DNA from: Aquamicrobium lusatiense
GTDB lineage: Bacteria > Pseudomonadota > Alphaproteobacteria > Rhizobiales > Rhizobiaceae
Reading direction: 5' to 3'
DNA: 64,000 nt
Assembly: GCF_014201615.1 (NCBI RefSeq)
Contig: NZ_JACHEU010000001.1
Location: 391,631-455,630 of the forward strand
Positions 54,890 through 63,813 of the stretch are shown piece after piece; the first letter of the stretch is position 1; every line of letters starts with the position of its first letter. The notes under the pieces were generated by a model. That model was not told the DNA's origin and searched no databases. It saw only the letters and a program-made list of their open reading frames with translations. Both the position numbers and the translations under genes were made by a program.

Positions 54890-55824
54890 CAAGGCTTGGC
54901 GGGCTGCTCCGCGACCTGACGGCCGAAGTTCGGGGCGTCGATATCCTGCCCTGCCTCGATGATCGAGCGGCGGATGGCGCGGGTGCGGGTGAACAGGTCG
55001 AACAGCTTCTCCCCGTCGCCCCAGCGGATCGCCCTTTGCAGCGAAGCGAGATCTTCCGAAAACCGCGCCAGCATCTCGAGGATGGCGTCCTTGTTGTGCA
55101 GGCACACGTCCCGCCACATGGTGGGGTCAGAGGCCGCCAGACGGGTGAAGTCACGGAAACCGGAAGCCGAATATTTGATGACTTCCTGCTTCGTCACCGT
55201 CTGCAGATCATCGGCAGTGCCGACAATGTTGTAGGCGATGATATGCGGCAGGTGGGAGACGATGGCCAGCGTGCGGTCATGATGGTCGGCGTCCATCGTG
55301 TCGATATTGGCCCCGCAGCGCCGCCAGAATTCCGACAGCCTCTCCAGCGCTGCCGGATCGGTTCCCGGCAGCGGGGTGAAGATGCACCAGCGGTTGCGAA
55401 ACAGGTCCGCAAAACCGGAATCCGGACCGGAATCCTCGGTTCCCGCCAGCGGGTGGCCTGGGATGAAGTGGACACCGGCCGGCACATGCGGCTGCATCTG
55501 GGCGATGACGGAGAGCTTGGTAGAGCCGACATCGGTGAGGATGGCGCCGGGCTTCAGAGCCGGCGCGATCTGCTTCGCCACGGCTTCCGAAGCACCCACA
55601 GGCACGGAAACGATGACCAGATCGGCATCGCGCACGGCTTCTGCCGCATCGGTGGTGTAGCTGTCGCCGAGGCCGAGCTGTTCGGCGCGCTTCAGCGTCT
55701 CGGGACTGCGGGTGGAAATGGCCACATGGCCGGCGAGATGGTTCTGCCTGATCGCGCGGGCCAGCGACGAGCCTATGAGGCCGATGCCGACAAGGGCGAC
55801 CTTCTCAAACATGGGTTCGGACAT
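54889..55824 (-). CDS. tyrC: Prephenate/arogenate dehydrogenase (cyclohexadienyl dehydrogenase)
   Basis: NAD-dependent dehydrogenase of 311 residues for tyrosine synthesis, acting on prephenate and/or arogenate. It has the Rossmann motif VGIGLIGSSLA (12-22), the DVGSTKLSVI block, PGHPLAGTEDSGP with the active-site His, and SHLPHIIAYNIV in the C-terminal helical domain. It lies 4 bases after hisC on the same strand, so the two are co-transcribed. The stop codon coincides with the edge of a repeat element. Confidence 0.95.
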   Translation of the reverse strand: MSEPMFEKVALVGIGLIGSSLARAIRQNHLAGHVAISTRSPETLKRAEQLGLGDSYTTDAAEAVRDADLVIVSVPVGASEAVAKQIAPALKPGAILTDVGSTKLSVIAQMQPHVPAGVHFIPGHPLAGTEDSGPDSGFADLFRNRWCIFTPLPGTDPAALERLSEFWRRCGANIDTMDADHHDRTLAIVSHLPHIIAYNIVGTADDLQTVTKQEVIKYSASGFRDFTRLAASDPTMWRDVCLHNKDAILEMLARFSEDLASLQRAIRWGDGEKLFDLFTRTRAIRRSIIEAGQDIDAPNFGRQVAEQPAKP

Positions 55825-55828
55825 TTTC

Positions 55829-56938
55829 TCAACTTTTCAGGAATTCGGTCAGTGCGGCGACGACGCCGCGATTGGCTTCTTCGGTTCCGACTGTCATCCG
55901 CAGCGCGTTGGGAAAACCGTAGCCTGCAACGCGCCGCAGGATATACCCTCGCGCGGTCAGATACTCGTCGGCGGCCGAAGCCGAATGCCTGCCGTTCTCC
56001 GGAAAATGGAAGAGAACGAAGTTGGTGACGCTGGGCGTTACCCTGAGCCCGAGCGCCGTCAGCTCGCTGGTCAGCCAGGGCAGCCAGGTTTCATTGTGAG
56101 CAATGGACGTGTCGACATGCGCGCGGTCGCGCACCGCAGCAGTACCGGCCGCGATCGCCGTGGCGGTCACGTTAAAGGCATCGCGAATGCGCTCGACGGC
56201 CTCGATGATGTGCGTGGGCGCATACATCCAGCCGATACGCGCGCCGCCGAGGCCGTAAGCCTTGGAGAAGGTGCGGGTCATGACAACGTTCTCCGCGCCC
56301 GCCACCAGCTCGACGCCCGCCTCGTAATCGTTGCGGCGCACATATTCGGCATAGGCCGCATCGAGGATCAGCATGACGTTCTTCGGCAGGCCGGCATGCA
56401 AGCGCCGCACCTCCTCGAAGGGAATGTAGGTGCCGGTCGGATTGGCGGGATTGGCGAGGAACACCATGCGCGTGCTGTCGGTGATGCCGGCAAGGATGGC
56501 ATCGACATCGACGCGCTCGTTGGTTTCAGGCGCGATGATCGGCGTTGCTCCCGCCGCCATGATGGCGATGCGGTAGGCGAGGAAGCCATATTGCGGATAG
56601 ATCGCCTCGTCGCCCGGAGCCAGATAGACACGCGACAACAGCGCCAGCGCCTCATCGGAGCCGTTGAAGCACATGATGTTGGCCATGTTCAGACCATGCG
56701 CCTCGGCGATCGCCTCGCGCAGGCGCGTTGACGAACCGTCGGGGTAGAATTCCAGCCGGCCGGCCACTTCACGCGCGGCTTCGATCGCCTTTGGCGAGGC
56801 ACCCAGCGGGTTCTCGTTGGCGGAAAGCTTGTGCAGCTTCACACCGGCAGGAGCAGCGCTTTTGCCCGGCACATAAGCCTCGATGTCCAGAATACCGGCG
56901 CGGGGCTGGGGACGGGAGTTTTCTTGTGCCGTGGTCAT
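55829..56938 (-). CDS. hisC: Histidinol-phosphate aminotransferase-family enzyme (aromatic aminotransferase likely)
   Basis: PLP-dependent class I/II aminotransferase of 369 residues. Key motifs: [18 protein letters not shown] (N-terminus), [30 protein letters not shown], and the Schiff-base lysine in [15 protein letters not shown]. It is a HisC-family protein, but its direct neighbour tyrC (4-base gap) makes a role in phenylalanine/tyrosine transamination plausible, possibly in addition to histidine. The start is the ATG at 56938; the frame extends upstream without family sequence. It is divergent from metA. Confidence 0.92.
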   Translation of the reverse strand: MTTAQENSRPQPRAGILDIEAYVPGKSAAPAGVKLHKLSANENPLGASPKAIEAAREVAGRLEFYPDGSSTRLREAIAEAHGLNMANIMCFNGSDEALALLSRVYLAPGDEAIYPQYGFLAYRIAIMAAGATPIIAPETNERVDVDAILAGITDSTRMVFLANPANPTGTYIPFEEVRRLHAGLPKNVMLILDAAYAEYVRRNDYEAGVELVAGAENVVMTRTFSKAYGLGGARIGWMYAPTHIIEAVERIRDAFNVTATAIAAGTAAVRDRAHVDTSIAHNETWLPWLTSELTALGLRVTPSVTNFVLFHFPENGRHSASAADEYLTARGYILRRVAGYGFPNALRMTVGTEEANRGVVAALTEFLKS

Positions 56939-57048
56939 GATCAGAATCCGTTGAACGCCGGAACATTCCGGCAAGATGCTCGGAAATAACCGCCATGAAG
57001 AGCAATGTCGAGGGTGAAGACTTGGCACAGGGCATCTCTGGCTTCGTC

Positions 57049-57094
57049 CATCTCTGGCCCGTACATCTGTGGCCCGTGCACCTGTGGCCCCGTG
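57049..57094. repeat. Short tandem repeat upstream of the metA promoter
   Basis: Three imperfect units of 15-16 bases: CATCTCTGGCCCGTA (57049), CATCTGTGGCCCGTG (57064), CACCTGTGGCCCCGTG (57079). A partial fourth unit (CATCTCTGGC) precedes them. The last unit ends 11 bases before the -35 box of metA. Could be a slippage relic or a set of regulator sites. Confidence 0.8.
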
Positions 57095-57104
57095 CACCTT
57101 GGCA

Positions 57105-57133
57105 TTGACGCAGGCACAAGCCGGCCATAGATA
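57105..57133 (+). promoter_or_regulatory. Candidate promoter of metA
   Basis: TTGACG (57105-57110), a 17-base spacer, then TAGATA (57128-57133). The transcript would start near 57140, just at the 5' edge of the SAM-II aptamer. This is the usual distance for that riboswitch class. Confidence 0.6.
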
Positions 57134-57143
57134 GAAAACCGTT

Positions 57144-57200
57144 CCGTGGTGATTTGGCCGGTCGGCTTGCAGCCACGTTAAAGAAGTCGCTAAAAAGGCC
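57144..57200 (+). promoter_or_regulatory. SAM-II riboswitch (metA motif)
   Basis: Contains CCGTGGTGATTTGG, CTTGCAGCCACG, TTAAA and AAGTCGCTAAAAAGG, the signature of the SAM-II aptamer. Stem 1 is CGTGG (57145-57149) with CCACG (57173-57177). The loop and 3' strand form the H-type pseudoknot. It binds S-adenosylmethionine and lowers expression of the downstream methionine gene. The riboswitch ends 68 bases before the metA ATG; no clear terminator lies between, so translational control is likely. Confidence 0.92.
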
Positions 57201-57267
57201 GAGGCTGACGAGCACGTCGGGACCGGCCGCGATTTCGCCGCCGGTCTTTTTGTTTGGAGCTTGTGCA

Positions 57268-58188
57268 ATGCCGATCAAGATTCCCGATCAGCTACCTGCC
57301 CGCGAAGTCCTCGTGCGCGAGGGTGTATCCATCATGGACGAACGCACCGCGATGCGTCAGGATATTCGCCCGCTCCAGATCGGCCTGCTCAACCTGATGC
57401 CGAACAAGATCCGTACCGAAACGCAGTTCGCGCGCCTGATGGGCGCCACGCCCCTTCAGGTGGAGCTGACGCTGGTGCGCGTCGGCAATCACAAGGCCAA
57501 GAACACGCCGGAAGAACATCTGATCTCCTTTTACCAGACATGGGACGAAGTGCGGGACCGGAAGTTCGACGGCTTCATCATCACCGGCGCGCCGATCGAG
57601 CTCCTGCCCTTCGAGGAGGTCAACTACTGGAAGGAGCTGGAGCAGATACTCAACTGGACGACCACCAACGTCCATTCGTCCTTCTTCATCTGCTGGGGCG
57701 CCATGGCCGCCGCCTGGCACTTCCACCGCATCCCGAAATACACGCTGGAGAAGAAGGCCTTCGGCGTCTACCGGCACCGCAACAACGCGCCGACCTCGCC
57801 CTATCTGGCCGGATTTTCGGACGACTTCGCAGTGCCCGTGTCGCGCTGGACGGAAGTGCGCAGCGCCGACATCGCGCCATCCAGCGGGCTCGATCTGCTG
57901 ATGGAATCGGACGTGACGGGCCCCTGCCTGCTGTCGGAGCAGAAGGGCAACCGGCTCTATATGTTCAACCACATCGAATATGATTCGACGTCGTTGAAGG
58001 AGGAGTACGACCGCGATGTCGCCGCCGGCACGGCAATCGAGGTGCCGCACAATTATTATCCGGACAACGATCCGGCACGGCCGCCGCTCAACCGCTGGCG
58101 CTCCCATGCCCATCTGCTGTTCGGAAACTGGCTGAATCAGGTCTACCAGTCGACCTCCTTCGACCTCGACAAGATCGGCACGAGCTGA
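57268..58188 (+). CDS. metA: Homoserine O-acyltransferase, predicted O-acetyltransferase type
   Basis: First committed step of methionine synthesis: acylates homoserine. The 306 residues align to MetA with catalytic Cys142 (FFICWGAMA), His235 and Glu237 (FNHIEYD). Residue 111, which sets acyl-donor choice in characterised MetA proteins, is Glu in GAPIELLPF. Enzymes with Glu111 (as in Bacillus cereus) use acetyl-CoA, while E. coli MetA has Gly there and uses succinyl-CoA. So acetyl-homoserine is predicted. GGAG precedes the ATG at 57268. It is controlled by the SAM-II riboswitch upstream and is monocistronic; an MFS gene follows after 185 bases. Confidence 0.95.
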   Translation: MPIKIPDQLPAREVLVREGVSIMDERTAMRQDIRPLQIGLLNLMPNKIRTETQFARLMGATPLQVELTLVRVGNHKAKNTPEEHLISFYQTWDEVRDRKFDGFIITGAPIELLPFEEVNYWKELEQILNWTTTNVHSSFFICWGAMAAAWHFHRIPKYTLEKKAFGVYRHRNNAPTSPYLAGFSDDFAVPVSRWTEVRSADIAPSSGLDLLMESDVTGPCLLSEQKGNRLYMFNHIEYDSTSLKEEYDRDVAAGTAIEVPHNYYPDNDPARPPLNRWRSHAHLLFGNWLNQVYQSTSFDLDKIGTS

Positions 58189-58373
58189 GGCCTGCTTGAA
58201 CGGGAGCGACGGGTTCGCAGGGAAGGCGTGGAAGTTCTGCCTCCCTGCCCGCTCATCCGCATTGAGCGCGCACATTGGTTGCGTACTGGCCCAAAACTCG
58301 TTCACGGTTGCGATTGGACGCGCAATATAAAACGATTTAAAAGGCGCTGACCACATCGTTGCAGGCGGCTACA

Positions 58374-59555
58374 ATGACTGATCAGGGCCACAAGGACATC
58401 GCCATGCGCGGCCGCTGGGCGGTGGCCGCCATGTTCTTCGTCAACGGTTTCATCACCGGAAGCTGGGCCCCGCAGATCCCCACGCTGCTCGTGCGTCTGG
58501 AGATCAGCAAGTTCACCCTGGGCCTGCTCATCCTGCTGTTCGGCGCGGGTGCCGTGGTTGCCATGTCATGGTGCGGCCATTTCATTGCCAGGTACGGATC
58601 CGGCGTCACGCTTAAGCGCATTTCCGTCGGCACGAGCTTCGGCCTGCTTCTGGTTGCCATGGCGCCGGACGTAACCCTTGCCGCCGTCGCCATGGTGATC
58701 TTTGGCGGCCTGATCGGGGCGATGGACGTGGCCATGAACACCAATGCCGTGGTGGTCGAGCGCCGGCTCGGCCGCGCCATCATGTCGTCGTCGCATGGTT
58801 TCTGGAGCCTTGGCGGCTTCGTGGGTGGTGGCCTTGGCGGCATGGGCATCCAGACTTTCGGCCATCTCGCCCATGCGGTCATCATCACGATCGTGGCCCT
58901 TGCCGGCGTTTCGCTGGCCATGCGCCATGTCGTGACCGAGAACAGGCCGGCAACGGCGCAGGAGCGCCCGCGCTTCACCCTGCCGCGCAATCCGCTCATC
59001 TACCTGATCGGCGTGATGGCGCTGTTTTCCATGACCCCGGAGGGCGCCGTGCTCGACTGGGCAGCCATTTATCTTCAGCAGGAGCTTGGCGCCGACCTCG
59101 CCACGGCCAGCCTCGCATTTGCCGCCTTTTCCGGCGTGATGGCCTGCATGCGGTTCGCCGGCGATTCGGTTCGCAATCGTTTCGGCGCGGTGACCACGCT
59201 GCGTGCCTGCGCGCTGCTGGCCTGCGCCGGGATGCTGGGTGCCGGGCTCTCGCCCCTGCCCTGGATGGCCATCGCCTGCTTCGCCCTGTGCGGTGTGGGC
59301 ATCGCCAACATGGTGCCGATCGCCTTTTCCGCCGCCGGCAACCAGCAGGGAATTCCCTCCGGCATCGGCATGAGCGTTGTCACCACCATGGGCTATTGCG
59401 GCATTCTGGTCGCGCCCTCCGCCATCGGCTTCATCGCCGAGCATATCGGCTTCGGCCCGGTTTTTATCGGGCTGTCGGGCTTGCTGTTCATCGTCTTCCT
59501 GATGTCGGGACTGGCCCATCGTGCCGACTACACAGCAGACCACCCCGGCGAATAA
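58374..59555 (+). CDS. MFS transporter
   Basis: Inner-membrane carrier of 393 residues with about twelve helices. The MFS loop motif is weak, as in the YbjJ-like/fucose-permease-related branch. Notable segments are SSSHGFWSLGGFVGGGLGG (about 143-161), MRFAGDSVRNRFG and NMVPIAFSAAGNQ. Substrate unknown. The ATG at 58374 is preferred over a TTG 15 bases upstream. It follows metA after a gap with no clear hairpin and is convergent with the DUF3309 gene. Confidence 0.88.
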   Translation: MTDQGHKDIAMRGRWAVAAMFFVNGFITGSWAPQIPTLLVRLEISKFTLGLLILLFGAGAVVAMSWCGHFIARYGSGVTLKRISVGTSFGLLLVAMAPDVTLAAVAMVIFGGLIGAMDVAMNTNAVVVERRLGRAIMSSSHGFWSLGGFVGGGLGGMGIQTFGHLAHAVIITIVALAGVSLAMRHVVTENRPATAQERPRFTLPRNPLIYLIGVMALFSMTPEGAVLDWAAIYLQQELGADLATASLAFAAFSGVMACMRFAGDSVRNRFGAVTTLRACALLACAGMLGAGLSPLPWMAIACFALCGVGIANMVPIAFSAAGNQQGIPSGIGMSVVTTMGYCGILVAPSAIGFIAEHIGFGPVFIGLSGLLFIVFLMSGLAHRADYTADHPGE

Positions 59556-59577
59556 ACGGGACCGGCGCTGGGCGGGG

Positions 59578-59736
59578 TCAGACCCGGCCCAGCAGCACCA
59601 GTATCAGCAGGATGACGAGCACGACGCCGACAATGCCCGAGGGGCCATAACCCCAGTTGCGCGAATGAGGCCAGCTGGGAATGGCGCCGATCAGGATCAG
59701 CACCAGAACGATGATGAGAAGGGTCGTAAGAGGCAT
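59578..59736 (-). CDS. DUF3309 small membrane protein
   Basis: A 52-residue protein, nearly all membrane: a first helix (MPLTTLLIIVLVLILIGAIP), then SWPHSRNWGYGPSG in between, then a second hydrophobic helix ending LVLLGRV. The WGYGPSG loop is the DUF3309 hallmark. GGGAGAG lies 8 bases before the ATG at 59736. Function unknown, often stress-associated by gene context in other bacteria. It ends 22 bases from the convergent MFS gene. Confidence 0.85.
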   Translation of the reverse strand: MPLTTLLIIVLVLILIGAIPSWPHSRNWGYGPSGIVGVVLVILLILVLLGRV

Positions 59737-59825
59737 GGTCGAACTCTCCCGCCTTGTGATTGTCTCATTTCACAATGCGCGAGCCGCCGCCGTGTTCCCT
59801 TGTTTCCGAAACCACGAGCCCTGCA

Positions 59826-59869
59826 ACGAAAACCCCTCGATCCCGGCTGGTGCCGCGAACCGAGGGGTT
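59826..59869 (-). terminator. Terminator after leuB
   Basis: Stem CGAGGGGTT/AACCCCTCG (59861-59869 with 59831-59839) with a 21-base loop. On the minus strand TTTT follows directly at the 3' side. It lies about 55 bases beyond the leuB stop. Confidence 0.6.
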
Positions 59870-59921
59870 GCAATTCCCTGAAGGCCGCTCTCACGCAGCC
59901 TTTTGCCCTCAACGACCGATG

Positions 59922-61025
59922 TCAGCCGGCGCGATACTGCGCGACTATGGCATCGCCCATTTCGGCGGTGCTGACCTTCTTCATGCCTTCCGACATGATG
60001 TCGCCGGTGCGATAGCCTGCGTCCAGAACCGCCGAGATCGCCTTCTCCAGGCGGTCGGCTTCTGCGACCATGTTGAAGGAGTAGCGCAGGCACATGGCGA
60101 AGGAGGCGATCATGGCGATCGGATTGGCGATGCCCTTTCCGGCGATGTCGGGCGCCGAACCGTGCACCGGCTCGTAGAGCGCCTTGCGCTTGCCGGTCTT
60201 CGCGTCCGGCGCGCCGAGCGAGGCGGAGGGCAGCATGCCGAGCGAGCCGGTCAGCATCGCGGCCACGTCGGAGAGCATGTCGCCAAACAGGTTGTCGGTG
60301 ACGATGACGTCGAACTGCTTGGGCCAGCGCACGAGCTGCATGCCCCCGGCGTCGGCCAGCATGTGGTCGAGCTTCACGTCGCTGAACTTAGCCTTGTGTG
60401 TGGCGGTGACGACCTCGTTCCACAGCACGCCAGACTTCATGACGTTGCGCTTTTCCATCGAGGTGACGTGGTTGTTGCGGGTGCGGGCCAGCTCGAAGGC
60501 GACGCCTGCGATGCGCTCGATCTCGAAGGTGTCGTAGATCTGCGTGTCGATGCCGCGCTTCTGGCCGTTGCCGAGATCGATGATCTGCTTGGGCTCGCCG
60601 AAATAGACGCCGCCGGTCAGCTCGCGCACGATGAGGATGTCGAGGCCTTCGACCACATCCTGCTTGAGCGAGGAGGAAGCAGCCAGCGCCGGATAGCAGA
60701 TGGCCGGGCGCAGATTGGCGAACAGTTCGAGATCCTTGCGCAGGCGCAGCAGACCGGCCTCGGGGCGCACCTCGTAAGGCACGTCATCCCACTTCGGACC
60801 GCCGACCGCGCCGAACAGAACGGCGTCCGCCGCCAGCGCCTTTTCCATGTCGGCCTCGGAAATAGCCTGTCCGTGCGCGTCGTAGGCCGAGCCGCCAACC
60901 AGACCTTCCTCGGTCTCGAAACCGGCGCCGTTCTCGTTCATGACGGCGATGAGTTTCTTTACCTCCGTCATCGCCTCGGGACCGATGCCGTCACCTGGAA
61001 GGAGGAAGAGTTTTTTCGAAGCCAT
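59922..61025 (-). CDS. leuB: 3-isopropylmalate dehydrogenase
   Basis: NAD-dependent decarboxylating dehydrogenase of leucine synthesis, 367 residues. N-terminal [13 protein letters not shown], substrate block [13 protein letters not shown], catalytic Tyr/Lys region [14 protein letters not shown], and the metal/NAD block [27 protein letters not shown] followed by [17 protein letters not shown]. The ATG at 61025 begins the standard N-terminus. It lies about 100 bases downstream of the VOC gene and 1.5 kb from leuD on the same strand, so leuB and leuD are near but not adjacent. Confidence 0.97.
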   Translation of the reverse strand: MASKKLFLLPGDGIGPEAMTEVKKLIAVMNENGAGFETEEGLVGGSAYDAHGQAISEADMEKALAADAVLFGAVGGPKWDDVPYEVRPEAGLLRLRKDLELFANLRPAICYPALAASSSLKQDVVEGLDILIVRELTGGVYFGEPKQIIDLGNGQKRGIDTQIYDTFEIERIAGVAFELARTRNNHVTSMEKRNVMKSGVLWNEVVTATHKAKFSDVKLDHMLADAGGMQLVRWPKQFDVIVTDNLFGDMLSDVAAMLTGSLGMLPSASLGAPDAKTGKRKALYEPVHGSAPDIAGKGIANPIAMIASFAMCLRYSFNMVAEADRLEKAISAVLDAGYRTGDIMSEGMKKVSTAEMGDAIVAQYRAG

Positions 61026-61124
61026 GCGTATTTCCCCGGGGAATTTTTGAACCGCAGCTTTGCTAGCCGCGCCGGCGCGCTTGCGCAAGACGAAAGCGGC
61101 GAGACGCGGCGCCCGGAATGCCCG

Positions 61125-61475
61125 TTACAGATGCGAGAGAATGTTGACCAGCCTGCCGAAGGGGTCGCGCACGTAGAAACGGCGCACGCCCCACGGCTCA
61201 TCGGCGGGACCGTATTCGATCGCAAATCCCGCCGCCTTCATGCCGGCGAGCGCCGCTTCGACGTCATCCACCTCGATGGAGAGATCGGGCACCGGCGTGC
61301 CGGAGCCGCCCTCCACGGCAAAGGAAATCTGCACCGGCATCTGTTCGGTCGAACCCCATGTGGCGATCCAGCCATGATCCATGAGAAGGTCGAGTCCGAG
61401 CACATCGCCATAAAAGCGCTTCGCCGCCGCAAGGTCTGCGGCGGCAATGTTGGCGATGATGCGCCTGACCTTCAT
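61125..61475 (-). CDS. VOC-family (glyoxalase/bleomycin-resistance-like) protein
   Basis: A 116-residue protein with the paired beta-alpha-beta-beta-beta modules of the vicinal oxygen chelate fold: RRIIANIAAADLAAAKRFYGDVLGLDLLMDHG (module 1) and PDLSIEVDDVEAALAGMKAAG plus GVRRFYVRDPFGRLVNIL (module 2). The metal-binding pattern of lactoylglutathione lyase is not complete, so substrate and reaction are unknown. It starts 2 bases after the stop of the exported protein gene upstream, so it belongs to the same transcript. Confidence 0.85.
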   Translation of the reverse strand: MKVRRIIANIAAADLAAAKRFYGDVLGLDLLMDHGWIATWGSTEQMPVQISFAVEGGSGTPVPDLSIEVDDVEAALAGMKAAGFAIEYGPADEPWGVRRFYVRDPFGRLVNILSHL

Positions 61476-61477
61476 GG

Positions 61478-62320
61478 CTATTCGCTCTTTGCCAGCGCCT
61501 TTTCCATGGTCTGGCGCAGATCGGCCGGCCACGTCCCGGCTTCAGGCCATGTTTCCGGAGACTTGCCATCGGTCTGGCGAGCCAGATAGAGCTTCTGGCT
61601 GGCCGCATCGACAGCCATGAAACCATCGTAGGTGCCGCAGGCATGCGGAATGCAGCCATCGCCGTAGATCAGGCCCGAGGCGGTCTTTTCCGGCTCGGCG
61701 CTGACCATGAGGCTGGTTGCAACTTCTTCGAGCCTGTCGCCCAGAAGCTCCTTTGCCTGCGCATAGACGGCCTCGTTCTGGAATGCCTCGAGCATGCTGC
61801 CGAGTCTTTCCGGATTGAAATCTTTCCACGTCGTTCCGGCTTCGGGCGCATAGACGAGTTCGCCTGCGGTCGTAAAACCATCCTGCGGGGTCCAGCGCTT
61901 GACCACGCCGGAAGTGCCCGGCATCAGCCATGGAACGAAATAGATCCAGTCACTGGCGACTGCCGTCACCGGCGCGCCGCAATCCTCCTCGCCGATGCTG
62001 GCGCGCTGAATGGCGTCGTTGTCGCCCTTCCACACCAGAACCTTGGCCGGACCACAGGCATTGCCGCCGTCGCCGACATCGAACAGCGCGACCTCGGTGT
62101 CTCCCAACCGGGCAATCTGGTCGAAATAGATCACATAGGCGCTGGCCAGCTCCTTGTCGCCGAAGGACAGGGTCTTTTCGCCATACTCTTCCTTCTGGGT
62201 GATGGTGAGAGCGCCGCCTGCGAAGGCAATGGACTGCGGCTTCTCCGTCTCGGCGAATGCACTTGCGCAAAGGCCAAGACCGAGGAGAGCCGCGAGCGAC
62301 GGACGGAATATCAGTTTCAT
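61478..62320 (-). CDS. Exported protein of unknown function
   Basis: A 280-residue protein with a signal peptide (about 1-23, cleavage at AFA) and no family I recognise. The mature part is soluble, with DGGNACGPAKVLVWKGD and DCGAPVTAVASDWIYFVPW in the middle, and paired cysteines in DGCIPHACGTYDGF near the C-terminus. These could form disulfides in the periplasm. The start at 62320 opens the signal peptide. It is followed after 2 bases by the VOC gene. Upstream lies leuD with its terminator, so this two-gene unit should have its own promoter. Confidence 0.75.
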   Translation of the reverse strand: MKLIFRPSLAALLGLGLCASAFAETEKPQSIAFAGGALTITQKEEYGEKTLSFGDKELASAYVIYFDQIARLGDTEVALFDVGDGGNACGPAKVLVWKGDNDAIQRASIGEEDCGAPVTAVASDWIYFVPWLMPGTSGVVKRWTPQDGFTTAGELVYAPEAGTTWKDFNPERLGSMLEAFQNEAVYAQAKELLGDRLEEVATSLMVSAEPEKTASGLIYGDGCIPHACGTYDGFMAVDAASQKLYLARQTDGKSPETWPEAGTWPADLRQTMEKALAKSE

Positions 62321-62453
62321 GATTGCGAAACTCCGGTTGCGCACTGGACGCTGCCTGATCGGAGCGACCGAATCGGGGTGGCTGGAGCATGCAAAACTAG
62401 GAAGCTGACGCCGCGGTGTCCACATCATCGGGCGGCGAATTTCAATCCCCTGA

Positions 62454-62490
62454 CAAAAACGGGATGCGAACCTTGCGGCGCGCATCCCGT
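62454..62490 (-). terminator. Terminator after leuD
   Basis: A perfect 10-bp stem ACGGGATGCG/CGCATCCCGT (62459-62468 with 62481-62490) with a 12-base loop, followed on the minus strand by TTTTTGT. It lies about 55 bases past the leuD stop, behind a short tandem repeat. Confidence 0.85.
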
Positions 62491-62508
62491 CGAGAGGCCG
62501 GATTGGCC

Positions 62509-62550
62509 CAGACTGTCAGGCCGAGACTGTCAGACCGAGACTGTCAGGCC
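62509..62550. repeat. Three 14-bp tandem repeats spanning the leuD stop codon
   Basis: Units CAGACTGTCAGGCC (62509), GAGACTGTCAGACC (62523) and GAGACTGTCAGGCC (62537). The leuD stop (62544-62546, TCA on the plus strand) lies inside the third unit. Each further unit carries another TGA in register on the minus strand. Confidence 0.85.
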
Positions 62551-63149
62551 CAGGGGCGTGTTTCGGCGTTCTTCTGCTCGAAGGTGCTGATGGAGCTTGC
62601 CTTCTCCATCGTCAGGCCGATGTCGTCGAGGCCATTGAGCATGCAATGACGCCGGAAATCGTCGAGATCGAAGCTGATCACGCCACCGTCCGGCCCACGG
62701 ATTTCCTTGGTTTCGAGATCGATCGACAGCGTGGCATTGGCGCCGCGCGAGGCGTCATCCAACAGCTTGTCGAGATCTTCCTGGCTGACCGTGATCGGCA
62801 GAACGCCATTCTTGAAGCAGTTGTTGTAGAAAATATCGGCGAACGAGGTCGAGATGACGCAGCGGATGCCGAAGTCGAGCAGCGCCCATGGCGCGTGCTC
62901 GCGGCTCGAACCACAGCCGAAATTGTCGCCGGCGACAAGGATCTGGGCGTTGCGGTAGGCCGGCTTGTTGAGCACGAAATCGGGATTTTCCGAGCCGTCC
63001 TCATTGTAGCGCATCTCGGCGAACAGCCCCTTGCCGAGGCCGGTGCGCTTGATCGTCTTCAGATAATCCTTGGGGATGATCATGTCGGTGTCGACATTGA
63101 CGATCGGCAGGGGCGCTGCAACGCCGGTGAGCTGAGTGAATTTATCCAT
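62544..63149 (-). CDS. leuD: 3-isopropylmalate dehydratase small subunit
   Basis: Small (swivelling) subunit of isopropylmalate isomerase for leucine synthesis, 201 residues. Motifs [16 protein letters not shown] (about 18-33), [17 protein letters not shown] and [17 protein letters not shown] are standard. The ATG at 63149 gives the usual MDKFTQLTG opening. No leuC is visible in the window. It is divergent from a GNAT gene. The stop codon lies within a 14-bp tandem repeat, and a strong terminator follows. Confidence 0.97.
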   Translation of the reverse strand: MDKFTQLTGVAAPLPIVNVDTDMIIPKDYLKTIKRTGLGKGLFAEMRYNEDGSENPDFVLNKPAYRNAQILVAGDNFGCGSSREHAPWALLDFGIRCVISTSFADIFYNNCFKNGVLPITVSQEDLDKLLDDASRGANATLSIDLETKEIRGPDGGVISFDLDDFRRHCMLNGLDDIGLTMEKASSISTFEQKNAETRPWA

Positions 63150-63315
63150 GGCTTGTGCCCGTAGTGTCGTTGCGGGAGTTGCTGACCTTCGCTTTACACA
63201 AAGCCGGCACATAAGGAAAGGCGCGGGCTCTCCATGGCGCAGGCAACAGCCCGCTCCTGCACCATGGCACGGACCCACCTGCCCCTTTAGGCTGACCCGG
63301 CAAAGGGAGAAGAGC

Positions 63316-63759
63316 ATGAGCGACATCACCATCAGGCCGCTGCAGCAGGGCGACCACGACGACTGGCGCCGGCTGTGGCGCGCCTATCTGAAATTCTACG
63401 AGACCGAACTGCCGCAGGAGGTCTACGCGGAGACATGGAAGCGGCTGTTTTTGCCCGGCGAATATGAGCCGAAAGGTTTTCTCGCGCTGGCAGATGGCAA
63501 GGCGGTGGGCCTCACCCACTACATGTATCACCGGTCGGGCTGGTCGCTGGCCAACAAATGCTATCTGCAGGACCTGTTCGTCGATCCGGCCGTGCGCGGC
63601 GGCGGGGTGGGTGCTGCCCTGATCGAAGCGGTGCGCAGGGCCGCCGAAGAAGCACAGGCAGGCGAGGTCTACTGGCTGACCCATGAGAGCAACGCCACGG
63701 CCCGCCGGCTCTACGACCGGGTGGCGACAAACACGGGTTTCCTCAAATACCGGCTGTAA
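63316..63759 (+). CDS. GNAT-family N-acetyltransferase
   Basis: A 147-residue acetyl-CoA-dependent acetyltransferase. Core motif [30 protein letters not shown] (RGGGVG loop binding CoA pyrophosphate), then [20 protein letters not shown]. The substrate is unknown. AAGGGAG precedes the ATG at 63316. It is divergent from leuD and followed by the VWA gene after 54 bases. Confidence 0.92.
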   Translation: MSDITIRPLQQGDHDDWRRLWRAYLKFYETELPQEVYAETWKRLFLPGEYEPKGFLALADGKAVGLTHYMYHRSGWSLANKCYLQDLFVDPAVRGGGVGAALIEAVRRAAEEAQAGEVYWLTHESNATARRLYDRVATNTGFLKYRL

Positions 63760-63813
63760 GGGGCATGGCTTGCCGCCATTTTACAATACGGTGAAAAGCG
63801 CTACAAAGCCGGC

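Larger units (their letters stand above)
56939..57267. other. Divergent control region between hisC and metA
   Basis: 329 bases with a three-unit tandem repeat (57049-57094), the metA promoter (57105-57133) and a SAM-II riboswitch (57144-57200) followed by 67 bases to the metA start. No protein gene is evident. A hisC promoter must lie near 56940-57040, but I could not pick it. Confidence 0.7.
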
